From NCBI GenBank assembly GCA_035560935.1, contig DATMYQ010000075.1:1-35734 (forward strand): a stretch of 35,734 nt of DNA. The letters run 5' to 3'. Source of the stretch: DATMYQ01 sp035560935. GTDB lineage: Bacteria; Bacillota; Negativicutes; Sporomusales; Sporomusaceae. This document shows positions 1 to 9,300 of the stretch, piece after piece. How positions within the stretch are numbered: the first letter of the stretch is position 1; the number at the start of each line of letters is the position of its first letter. The position numbers and the translations under genes were made by a program. The notes under the pieces were generated by a model. The model was not told the origin of the DNA. It was given only the letters and a program-made list of their open reading frames with translations, and made no database searches.

Positions 1-70
1 TATATAATCCGTTTAAGAGAAGCAAGTGAAAATAAAAATTTTATTTCCGCTTAGGGTGCGCCCTGTCCGT

Positions 71-1894
71 CTATGATCCCGACGGCGCAATCCGGAAAAA
101 TCGGTAGACCGCCTCGGCCACCGGCGCTGAGATCCCCGGTACCAGCTCCAATTCTTCCCGCTCCGCCGCTTTGATCTTCGCCAGACTGCCGAAATGATCC
201 CAAAGCGCTTTGCGTCGTTTGGGGCCGACACCGGCAATATGGTCCAGCACCGACACCAGATTACGGCGGGAGCGCAGTTTGCGATGATAGGTAACGGCAA
301 AACGGTGGGCTTCATCCCGGATCCGCTGCACCAGGTAAAGCGCCGGGGAATGGCGCGGCAGCACCAGCGGCTGATCGTCACCTTCCCGGAAAATATGCTC
401 AAATTCCTTGGCCAAACCCACTACCGGCACGCCGGTCAGGCCCGACTGGCGAATCACAGTCAGCGCCGAACTGAGCTGCCCTTTGCCGCCGTCAATAATG
501 ATCAGGTCCGGCAACGGACCGCCGTGGCCGCCGTCCCGGTAACGGCGGCCCACGACCTCCTCCATGGACCGAAAATCATCCGGTTTTCCTTCTACCGTGG
601 TTAATTTATAACGGCGGTATTCATTCTTATTGGGAGCGCCATCTTCAAACACCACCATCGACGCCACCGTTTCCGCCCCCTGGATATGGGAAATATCAAA
701 GCATTCCATCCGGAACGGCGGTTCCGGCAACCCCAGATAACGCGCCAATTCCTCCAGACCGCCGGCCAGGGGATCCGTTTCTCCCGCCGCCTGTCGGGCC
801 GCCTGCTCATCCAGTACGGCCATCGCGTTGCCGGCCGCCATTTGCACCAGATCCTTTTTGCTGCCCCGCTGCGGCGTTTCCACCTGCACCCGGCCACCCT
901 TTCGTTCGCTTAGCCACTGGGCCAGCAAATCCTGATCCGGCAGCATGGCCGGCAACAGAATTTCCCGGGGGATAAACGCCGCCCGGCTGTAATACTGTTT
1001 GACAAAGGCCGCCAATACTTCCGCATCAGTCTCGCCATCACCACCGGTCAGCAGAAAGTGATCCCGGCCCACCATTTTACCGCTGCGGATAAAAAATACC
1101 TGGGCGCAACTGCCGGCGGCGGAACGGGCCAGTCCCACCGCGTCCTGATCGCCGCTGCCGGTAACCATGTTCTGTTTCTCCACGACTTTTTCCACCGCCG
1201 CCAGCTGATCCCGCAATCGCGCCGCCCGCTCAAACTCCAGTGCTTCCGCCGCCGCCGCCATATCGTGTTTTAACCGGCGGGCCACCTCATTGCTGCGCCC
1301 TTCCAGAAACAGGCAGACCGAGCGAATCATCTCGCCGTAGTCTTCCCGGCTCACGTGGCCGCCGCAGGGCGCCAGGCAACGTTTAATATGGTACTCCAGG
1401 CAGGGTCGTCGGGCATCCAGGCGCCGGCAGGCCCGCAGCGGAAACAGCACCCGCAGCAGTTTCAGCGTTTCATGTATGGCACCGGCGTTGGTATAAGGCC
1501 CGAAATAGCGGGCGCCGTCGGCCAGCACCTTGCGGGTGGCGTATACCCGGGGAAAGTCTTCCTTCAGGGTAACTTTCACATAAGGAAAACTTTTGTCATC
1601 CCGCAGGCTGATATTGTATTTGGGATGATGCTTTTTAATCAGATTGCATTCCAGGATCAGCGCTTCCATTTCCGACGCGGTAATAATGTATTCAAAGTCG
1701 GTAATCCGGGCGATCAATGCCTTTTCTTTCGGCGAATGATTGCGGCTGGTCTGAAAATACGAACGCACCCGGTTTTTCAGGTTGATGGCCTTGCCCACAT
1801 AGATAATGCGGGAAGTCTCGTCCTTCATCAGATATACGCCGGGACGGTCCGGCAGCAATGTCAGTTTTTCTTCAATATTTTCCCTGGCGGTCAT
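71..1894 (-). CDS. uvrC: UvrABC system protein C (excinuclease subunit)
   Basis: UvrC makes the 3' and 5' incisions around a DNA lesion marked by UvrB in nucleotide excision repair. The 607-residue product has the full family layout. A GIY-YIG nuclease domain lies near residues 15-95 (GVYLMKD at 19-25, YVGKA at 32-36). A UVR motif that contacts UvrB lies near 205-240. The RNase H-like 5' nuclease domain follows (MECFDISHIQG, then VEGKPDDF), and tandem helix-hairpin-helix motifs occupy the last 55 residues (IAGVGPKRR). The ATG at 1892-1894 is 3 nt past the uvrA stop codon and has AAGG directly before it, so translation is probably coupled to uvrA. Length is normal and nothing is missing. The 70 bases beyond the stop to the window edge hold only an AT-rich dyad, and no convincing terminator is seen. 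Confidence 0.97.
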   Translation of the reverse strand: MTARENIEEKLTLLPDRPGVYLMKDETSRIIYVGKAINLKNRVRSYFQTSRNHSPKEKALIARITDFEYIITASEMEALILECNLIKKHHPKYNISLRDDKSFPYVKVTLKEDFPRVYATRKVLADGARYFGPYTNAGAIHETLKLLRVLFPLRACRRLDARRPCLEYHIKRCLAPCGGHVSREDYGEMIRSVCLFLEGRSNEVARRLKHDMAAAAEALEFERAARLRDQLAAVEKVVEKQNMVTGSGDQDAVGLARSAAGSCAQVFFIRSGKMVGRDHFLLTGGDGETDAEVLAAFVKQYYSRAAFIPREILLPAMLPDQDLLAQWLSERKGGRVQVETPQRGSKKDLVQMAAGNAMAVLDEQAARQAAGETDPLAGGLEELARYLGLPEPPFRMECFDISHIQGAETVASMVVFEDGAPNKNEYRRYKLTTVEGKPDDFRSMEEVVGRRYRDGGHGGPLPDLIIIDGGKGQLSSALTVIRQSGLTGVPVVGLAKEFEHIFREGDDQPLVLPRHSPALYLVQRIRDEAHRFAVTYHRKLRSRRNLVSVLDHIAGVGPKRRKALWDHFGSLAKIKAAEREELELVPGISAPVAEAVYRFFRIAPSGS

Positions 1895-1897
1895 CCT

Positions 1898-4738
1898 TTA
1901 TTCCCGTCCCCGCTGCAGCACCGGCTGCAAATACTGGCCGGTATACGACGCCGCCGTGGCGGCAATGTCTTCCGGCGTTCCCTGAGCCACCAGCGTACCG
2001 CCCCGGTCGCCGCCCTCGGGACCCAGATCAATAATATAGTCAGCGGTCTTGATCACGTCCAGATTGTGTTCAATGACCACCACGCTGTCGCCGCCGTCGG
2101 TAAGCCGCTGCAGCACTTCCAGCAAGCGATGAATATCAGCGGTATGCAAACCGGTGGTGGGTTCATCGAGAATATACAGGGTCTTGCCGGTGCTGCGGCG
2201 TGCCAGCTCCGTGGCCAGCTTGACCCGCTGGGCTTCACCCCCGGACAAGGTGGTGGCCGGTTGTCCCAGTTTGATATAACCCAATCCCACATCCTGCAAA
2301 GTCTGCAGCTTGCGGTGTATTTTCGGCAGGTGCTGGAAAAATTCCACTGCCTCGTCCACGATCATATCGAGTACCTGGGCAATGCTTTTGCCTTTATAAT
2401 GGACTTCCAGCGTCTCCCGGTTATAACGGGCGCCTTTGCACACTTCGCAGGGCACATAAACGTCCGGCAAAAAATGCATCTCAATTTTGATGATGCCGTC
2501 GCCTTTGCAGGCTTCGCAGCGCCCGCCCTTGACGTTGAAGCTGAAACGGCCGGGCCGGTAACCCCGCATTTTCGCTTCCGGCAAATGACTGAACACCTCC
2601 CGGATCGTATCGAATACGCCGGTGTAAGTGGCCGGATTGGAACGGGGAGTACGGCCAATGGGTGACTGGTCAATATCAATAATCTTATCCACCAGATCGA
2701 CTCCCAAAATATCGTCGTGCTCTCCCGCCCGGACGCGATTGTTCCGGGACAGTCGATTCGCCAGTCCTTTATACAGAATTTCGTTGACCAACGTACTTTT
2801 ACCGGAGCCGGATACGCCGGTGACAGCGGTAAACAGTCCTAGCGGAAAACGCACCGTCAGGTTTTTTAGGTTATTTTCCCGGGCACCGCGGACTTCCAGC
2901 CACTTGCCATTGGGCGGTCGCCGCACCGATGGCACCGGAATTCGCTGCACCCCGCTCAGATACTGACCGGTGATCGATTCCGGGCAGGCCTTGATCTCTT
3001 CCACTGTGCCCTGGGCCACCACGTTACCGCCATGAACGCCAGCGGCCGGACCGATGTCGATAATGTGATCCGCCGTGTACATGGTGTCTTCGTCATGTTC
3101 CACCACCAGCAGCGAGTTACCCATGTCCCGCAACCGTTTTAACGTGGACAACAGACGGTTATTGTCCCGTTGATGCAGACCGATACTGGGCTCGTCCAGA
3201 ATATACAGTACCCCCACCAGACCGGAGCCGATCTGGGTGGCCAGCCGGATCCGTTGCGCCTCGCCGCCGGACAGCGTGCCCGCCGCCCGGTCCAGCGTCA
3301 GGTAATCCAGCCCCACATTCAGCAAAAAGCCCAGCCGGGCATGAATTTCTTTCAGGATCTGCTGCGCGATTTTTTGTTCCCGTTCCGTCAGTTCCAGCCC
3401 GGCGAAAAACTCCTGGCAAACGCTGATGGTCATGCAAGTCACTTCGTGAATGTTTTTGCCGCCGATCCGCACGGCCAGGACTTCCGGTTTCAGGCGGGCA
3501 CCCCGGCAGGTAGGGCAGGGTTTGGACGTCATGTACTCCTCAATGTCCTCCCGGGACCAGTCAGAGGTGGACTCCCGGTGGCGGCGGGTCAGCAGCGGCA
3601 GTACTCCTTCAAACGTGGCGTGGTAGGTTTTGTGGTCACCGTACATATTTTCATACTGGAACGTAAATTTCTCCAGTCCCGAACCCCGGAGGATGGTGTG
3701 TTGCAATGCCTCCGGCAGCTGTGCCCAGGTATGATCCAGGGAATAGCCATAATGGCTGACCAACGCGTCCAACTGACGCATGAAATAGGAGTTGGTGTTT
3801 TTGCCCAACGGCACAATGGCGCCATCAATCAACGCCACCTCTGGATCCGGGATCACCAGCGCCGGATCCACCTCCAGGTTATTGCCGAGTCCGGTGCAGT
3901 CGGGGCAGGCACCATAGGGATTATTAAACGAAAACATCCGCGGCGCGATTTCCGGCAGACTGATGCCGCAGTCCACGCAGGCAAAATTCTGGCTGAACAT
4001 CAGCTCCGGCAAATCCACCCGCGCCACCGACACCACGCCGCCGCCCAGTTCCAGCGCCGTTTCCAGCGAGTCGGACAACCGGCGGGCTACGCCGTCCTTA
4101 ATAATGACCCGGTCCACCACCACTTCGATGGTGTGCTTTTTATTTTTCTCCATCCGTGGGGCGTCCAGTACGTCCTGAATGTCTTGGATTTCGCCATCTA
4201 CCCGCACCCGGGCATAACCGTTCTTGCGAATATCCTCCAGTACTTTGTGATGCTCTCCTTTTTTCCCGCGGACCACCGGCGCCAGAATCGACAGCCGGGT
4301 CCCTTCGCCCAGGGCCGTCAGCTGGTCTACCATCTGATCCACCGTCTGCTGACTGATCGGTTGGCCGCATTTAGGGCAGAACGGTCGGCCAGCCCGGGCA
4401 AACATCAAGCGCAAATAGTCATAGATTTCGGTAACCGTCGCCACAGTGGAACGGGGATTGCGGCTGGTAGTTTTCTGATCGATAGAAATGGCCGGTGATA
4501 GCCCTTCAATATAATCCACATCCGGTTTGTCCATCTGTCCCAAAAACTGCCGGGCGTAGGACGACAGCGACTCCACGTAGCGGCGCTGGCCTTCAGCGTA
4601 AATCGTATCAAACGCCAGTGATGATTTTCCCGAACCGCTGAGTCCGGTAATCACCACCAGTTGATTGCGGGGAATAGTCAGATCGATATTTTTCAGATTA
4701 TGCTGGCGGGCGCCTTTAATTACGATTTCTTCTTTCAC
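1898..4738 (-). CDS. uvrA: UvrABC system protein A (damage-recognition ATPase)
   Basis: UvrA is the dimeric ABC-type ATPase that scans DNA for damage and loads UvrB. The 946-residue product shows two ABC modules: Walker A GLSGSGKSS near residues 33-41 and GVSGSGKST near 638-646, each with a later LSGGEAQR signature. It also has the two zinc-finger modules, with cysteine pairs starting near 253 (CVDCG ... CPDC) and near 740 (CEAC ... CEVC). The start is GTG at 4736-4738 with AAAGGA upstream. It forms an operon with uvrC. In related genomes uvrB is normally adjacent; here it lies almost 9 kb away, separated by the RTX gene and a glycosyltransferase gene. A promoter with a LexA-like operator precedes it, consistent with SOS control. 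Confidence 0.97.
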   Translation of the reverse strand: MKEEIVIKGARQHNLKNIDLTIPRNQLVVITGLSGSGKSSLAFDTIYAEGQRRYVESLSSYARQFLGQMDKPDVDYIEGLSPAISIDQKTTSRNPRSTVATVTEIYDYLRLMFARAGRPFCPKCGQPISQQTVDQMVDQLTALGEGTRLSILAPVVRGKKGEHHKVLEDIRKNGYARVRVDGEIQDIQDVLDAPRMEKNKKHTIEVVVDRVIIKDGVARRLSDSLETALELGGGVVSVARVDLPELMFSQNFACVDCGISLPEIAPRMFSFNNPYGACPDCTGLGNNLEVDPALVIPDPEVALIDGAIVPLGKNTNSYFMRQLDALVSHYGYSLDHTWAQLPEALQHTILRGSGLEKFTFQYENMYGDHKTYHATFEGVLPLLTRRHRESTSDWSREDIEEYMTSKPCPTCRGARLKPEVLAVRIGGKNIHEVTCMTISVCQEFFAGLELTEREQKIAQQILKEIHARLGFLLNVGLDYLTLDRAAGTLSGGEAQRIRLATQIGSGLVGVLYILDEPSIGLHQRDNNRLLSTLKRLRDMGNSLLVVEHDEDTMYTADHIIDIGPAAGVHGGNVVAQGTVEEIKACPESITGQYLSGVQRIPVPSVRRPPNGKWLEVRGARENNLKNLTVRFPLGLFTAVTGVSGSGKSTLVNEILYKGLANRLSRNNRVRAGEHDDILGVDLVDKIIDIDQSPIGRTPRSNPATYTGVFDTIREVFSHLPEAKMRGYRPGRFSFNVKGGRCEACKGDGIIKIEMHFLPDVYVPCEVCKGARYNRETLEVHYKGKSIAQVLDMIVDEAVEFFQHLPKIHRKLQTLQDVGLGYIKLGQPATTLSGGEAQRVKLATELARRSTGKTLYILDEPTTGLHTADIHRLLEVLQRLTDGGDSVVVIEHNLDVIKTADYIIDLGPEGGDRGGTLVAQGTPEDIAATAASYTGQYLQPVLQRGRE

Positions 4739-4805
4739 GGTAAGATCCTTTCCTTGAAGACACTAAATATCAAAACATCTTTTCTCTCCGAGATGTCTTA
4801 CTGTC

Positions 4806-4834
4806 ATTTTACCAAACAAGCGTTTGATAATCAA
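4806..4834 (-). promoter_or_regulatory. SigA-type promoter of uvrA-uvrC
   Basis: On the minus strand TTGATT (4829-4834) and TAAAAT (4806-4811) are separated by exactly 17 nt, and TG sits one base before the -10 (extended -10). It lies about 70 nt upstream of the uvrA GTG start. A LexA-like palindrome fills the spacer. Confidence 0.6.
4813..4826. promoter_or_regulatory. candidate LexA (SOS) operator
   Basis: CAAACAAGCGTTTG is a 14-bp dyad, with half-sites CAAAC and GTTTG around a 4-nt centre. It resembles the Firmicute SOS box CGAAC-N4-GTTYG with one mismatch in one half-site. Its position between the -35 and -10 of the uvrA promoter is where a repressor would block RNA polymerase. No comparable site was seen upstream of uvrB. 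Confidence 0.5.
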
Positions 4835-4907
4835 CCGATTTTTTGCGACCTGTTTTTATTGCCGCCCTATCATTCAGAGACTTCCGCCAAAACCTCTTCG
4901 TCCTTAC

Positions 4908-6125
4908 TTATTTTCCAATCAGGCGGTTAAGCAGTTCCAACTGCTGCGGCAACAAAACCTGTTTGGAATATTGCTTTTGAATCATTTGATGCGCCTGCTG
5001 CCGCATAGGTACGTAAGTTTCCGGATCATCCAGCACTCTTTCTATTTGGGCCGTCAGCTGCTCTGTATCAAAAAAATTTGTCAGCACACCGTTTTCCCCG
5101 TCTTTTATGACTTCCTGAACCGGCGGCGTGTCCGAAGCAATCACCATGCACCCGCTGGCCATCGCCTCCATCAGCGACCAGGACAGCACATGCGGCCTGG
5201 TGAGATAGACATGCGCCTGCGAGGAACGCAACAGCCGCAAATACTCCTCCCAGGATAACCAGCCGGTGAAATGGAGTCGTCTCATATCCAAAGAAAGTTC
5301 CGTCATCATTTTTTCCTTGCAGGTCTTGCCATCCGTCGAGCGCCCATAAAACGTTTTGGCATGATCAAAGCCGGCAATCACCACATGGCAGCGCGGCCGG
5401 CGTTGCTGCAACAATGCCACGCTCTGCATAAACTGGGGAAACCCGTCAAAAGGTTCGAATCCTCTGCTGCCATAAGTGACAACTTCTTTTTTGTCTGATA
5501 AATCAAGACCCAGACGTGGCAGTTGGAGTCCGTTCACCGGCATGGGAAAATAAATTTCTGTGTCCACACCGTCAAAAATCACTGAAATTTTATGCTGAAA
5601 CTCTGGAGGGAACTGTTGTTTTTGCCACTGAAGCGGACTGATTCCCTGATCACATATTGTCAGGTTGATTAAAGTGGCTGCATTATAACAACGGATTGCA
5701 CATTCCTGCTCCAGCGACAGACAGCATTCCGGATCAAAATTATATTCTGCGCCATGCGCGTTAACATACCATTCGAAATAGCACAAAAAGGGAGTATGCG
5801 GAAATATCTCCTTTAAAAATATTGTTGCCCCCCAGCCATCATACCCATAAATGATATCCGGCGCCAAGCCTTCCTTTTTTAGCTGCAAAGCCAGCTGGGC
5901 CACCGCCTGACCATGCATGACCGATTTTTCCAGCGGCTGCACAAAAGGATGCGTTCCTCTGTCCGCATCCGCCGGGACGGTATACACTATTGTGCGAACA
6001 TTTTTAATGGTTTCTTCCGCGTGATTTGTGATAAACAGCACCGTATTGCCCGGATCGTCGGCTAAATGTCTGACTAGATGCCAAAATTGCCCGGGAAAGC
6101 GCGGATGCACAAACAATATCTTCAT
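4908..6125 (-). CDS. family-4-type glycosyltransferase
   Basis: This 405-residue protein has a GT-B fold outline. The N-terminus MKILFVHPRFPGQF is typical of group-1 glycosyltransferases that begin directly with the first Rossmann strand. The C-terminal half holds a nucleotide-sugar binding region, LMEAMASGCMVIASDTPPVQE, with the two spaced glutamates expected of a retaining enzyme. There is no signal peptide or membrane helix, so it is probably cytoplasmic. Donor and acceptor are unknown. A good SD (GGAGG) precedes the ATG at 6123-6125. It lies 188 nt downstream of the giant RTX gene, same strand, with a strong hairpin but no T-run between, so it may be expressed by read-through. It might glycosylate the RTX protein or a surface polymer, but that is inference from position only. 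Confidence 0.85.
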   Translation of the reverse strand: MKILFVHPRFPGQFWHLVRHLADDPGNTVLFITNHAEETIKNVRTIVYTVPADADRGTHPFVQPLEKSVMHGQAVAQLALQLKKEGLAPDIIYGYDGWGATIFLKEIFPHTPFLCYFEWYVNAHGAEYNFDPECCLSLEQECAIRCYNAATLINLTICDQGISPLQWQKQQFPPEFQHKISVIFDGVDTEIYFPMPVNGLQLPRLGLDLSDKKEVVTYGSRGFEPFDGFPQFMQSVALLQQRRPRCHVVIAGFDHAKTFYGRSTDGKTCKEKMMTELSLDMRRLHFTGWLSWEEYLRLLRSSQAHVYLTRPHVLSWSLMEAMASGCMVIASDTPPVQEVIKDGENGVLTNFFDTEQLTAQIERVLDDPETYVPMRQQAHQMIQKQYSKQVLLPQQLELLNRLIGK

Positions 6126-6262
6126 CAGTTTGCCTCCTGTAAACCGATTTCACAATCAAACGATTTCGAATTACTTCTTGTTTTGTTCTTTTTCTAACAG
6201 CCTAATACCTGCCACCTGAAAACTTCCCGGGAAATTATCCCGGCAGGGGCCTCCCCAGCATA

Positions 6263-6295
6263 CGGCAGGGGCGCTTCAATGAAGCGCCCCTGCCG
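6263..6295. repeat. 15-bp perfect inverted repeat (hairpin)
   Basis: Arms 6263-6277 and 6281-6295 are perfectly complementary around a 3-nt AAT loop. It starts 19 nt after the RTX stop codon, a terminator-like position, but no T-run follows on either strand. The sequence CGGCAGGGGC of the 5' arm recurs at 6241-6250, so the right arm has a second possible pairing partner. It may be a 3'-end stabiliser, a weak or factor-assisted terminator, or an interspersed palindrome. Confidence 0.6.
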
Positions 6296-6313
6296 CGGGT
6301 GCATGGTGTCTTG

Positions 6314-9300
6314 TTATCCCGTATACTTTGAACTATAGGAAACATTGTAACCGATATCCTGGAGGATTCCCAGTTCCAGATCGGTCGGCACCAGCCGGTG
6401 GCCGGTGGTGCTGATGCCATACGACATCACCGGTTCCTGGTTGTTGGCAAAGGCCGTGGTCGAACCGGGAGCCAGACTGGCGGAGCCGTTCGGATGCGAC
6501 GGTGAAGTGGGCACCAGCGGGATGGGATTGCCGCCGTTGTGCGCTTCTGCATTGGCACCGGTAAAGGTTTTGGTCGTCGAAGAGTAATGCGCATTCCAGG
6601 CGTTGATGCCATTAAGGATTCCCAGAACATGGCCGATCTCATGCGTAGCGGTGGAAATGAAGTCTAGTTTGCTGGCGCCGGCAGTCGCCACGTCGCTCAT
6701 CGTTTCCGGTGTGGTGTCAAAGAACCAGGAGACCGCCGGACCGTTGGAATAATGCGGTGTCGCATCAAAGGAAATGGAGCCCACCCAGGGTTGGAAGGTC
6801 GTAGTGCTGTTCCAACGGGTATCCAGGCTGCTGCCGAGCGCATACGTGGCGCTGGGTCCGCCCAGGCCAACCGCGCCATAGCTTTCCAGATCGGTCGTTC
6901 CCACGTAAATCAGCAAATCGTCGATGACTCCGCTGGCGGTTGTACTAACGTTCGTGGACAACGTGCTCGGGTTGCGGAAGCTAAGCGAAGTACCGGCCGT
7001 AACATCAGGGAATTCATCTAGGATCGCCCGCTCCCACAACGAGGCGGCAAAGTCGAGATCCGCTTTGACCGCATCCGTGAAGAAGGCCGAACTGGCATAG
7101 GTGTAATCAAAGACGATATTAAAACTGGATGCCGCATCCCACGAGGTTGCATTGACTTTTTTGGCGCCATCGGTGAAATTGAAGGCTTTGACCTTATTGT
7201 CACCTGACGCCGTGTACCAGTCCGTCAGCGTAACGATGTTACCGCCACTGGTGGTCAACTGTAAATCATTGCCCGACTGGGCAATACTGACATCGGTAGA
7301 GGCCAGGCCGTCAAACTGCACCTGATCGCCATAACTGCCCGCCCCATCGTTGGTGATCCAGTCATGCCCAAAAGTTCCGGCGAATTCAAAGAGATCGGCG
7401 CCCAACCCACCCGTCAGTGTGTCCAAACCGGCCTCACCCCATAAAGTATCCGCTCCGGCGCCGCCGTTTAAGCTGTCGTTGCCGTCGCCGCCTTTGAGCA
7501 CATTGGCCAGACTGTTGCCGAGAATGGTGTTGTCCAGCGCGTTGCCCGTCGCTAGTGTCGCCGTGCTTCCCGTCAGCGTCAGGTTCTCCAGATTGGCTCC
7601 CAGCGTGTAGTTGACCGAACTGTTCACGTTGTCGGTTCCTGCAGCGGCTAACTCGACAATACTGTCGCCGGCGTTGTCCACCACATAGGTGTCGTTGCCG
7701 GCTCCGCCCGCCATCGTATCCAGCCCGGCTCCGCCGTCCAGTATATTATTGCCGCTGTTGCCATTTAAGACATTGTTCACACCGTTCCCGGTTCCGTTGA
7801 TGTCACCGCTGCCGGTGAGGTCGATATTTTCCAGATTGGCCGACAAAGTATAGCTGATACCAGCCATAACTTTATCGGTTCCGGCACTGGCCGCCTCCGT
7901 CACCACATCACCGGCGTTGTCCACTACATACGTATCATTGCCGGCCCCGCCGATCATCGTATCGGCGCCCAGTCCGCCGTCCAGTAAATTGGCTCCTGCG
8001 TTGCCCGTCAGCACATTCGCCAGTGCATTGCCCGTAGCCCCTAAATTCCCGGTTCCCAGCATCACCAGGTTTTCCACATTATCGCCCAGTGTGTACGCCG
8101 TAGCCGTGGCACTGAAGGTCGCGGCCATCTGAATCAGATCGGTACCGCTTGCGGACAGTTCGGTTACCACATCACCCAGGTCGTTCACCACGTAGGTATC
8201 ATTGCCGGCCCCGCCGGCCATCGTATCGGCTCCCAGTCCGCCGTCCAGCAAGTTGGCTCCCGCGTTGCCCGTCAGTACATTCGCCAGTGCATTGCCCGTA
8301 CCATTGATATTTCCCGTTCCTGTCAGCGTCAGGTTCTCCACATTCGCTCCCAGCGTGTAACTAACCCCCGCCTGTACCTGATCCGTGCCGGCAGACGCTG
8401 CCTCCGTCACCACATCACCGGCGTTGTCGAGCACATACGTATCATCGCCGGCGCCGCCGGCCATCGTATCAATCCCCAGACCGCCGTCCAGCAGATTGGC
8501 CCCCGCATTGCCCGTCAGTACATTCGCCAGCGCGTTGCCTGTACCGTTGATGTTTCCCGTTCCCGTCAGCGTCAGGTTCTCCAGATTCAATCCCAGCGTG
8601 TAGCTGGCCCCGGACTGCACCTGATCCGTTCCGGCAGATGCCGCTTCCGTGATTACATCGCCCGTATCATCGACCACGTACGTGTCGTTGCCGGCTCCGC
8701 CGGCCATGGTATCGGCACCCAGTCCACCGTCCAGCAGATTGGCCCCCGCGTTACCCGTCAGCACATTGGCCAGGACGTTGCCCGTACCATTGATTGCTCC
8801 CGTCCCTGTCAGTGTCAGGTTCTCCACATTCGCTCCCAGCGTGTAACTGGCTCCTGCCTGCACTAAATCCGTGCCTTCGCCGGTCAGTTCCGTCACCACA
8901 TCACCGGCGTCATCAACGATATACGTGTCGTTGCCGGCTCCGCCGGTCATCGTGTCAGCTCCTAGCCCACCGTTCATCAAATTGGCTCCCGCATTGCCCG
9001 TCAGCACATTCGCCAGCGCGTTGCCCGTGCCATTGATTGATCCTGTTCCCGTCAGTGTCAGATTCTCCACATTCGCTCCCAGCGTGTAGCTGATTCCTGC
9101 CTTCACCAGATCCGTGCCCTCACCGGTCAGTTCGGTCACTACGTCACCGGCAGCATCCACCACATACGTATCGTCACCGGCGCCACCGGTCATTTTGTCG
9201 GCTCCCAGACCGCCGTCCAATAAGTTGGCGCCTACGTTGCCCGTCAGTACATTCGCCAGTGAGTTGCCGGTACCGCTGATATTCCCCGTTCCCGTCAGCA

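Noticed and set aside
28..48. AT-only inverted repeat after uvrC
   Set aside because: The stem has no G-C pairs, so it is unlikely to work as an intrinsic terminator.
1355..4498. Long plus-strand ORFs antisense to uvrC and uvrA (436 and 442 codons)
   Set aside because: They are shadows in the opposite frame of clear uvr genes, with no family motifs.
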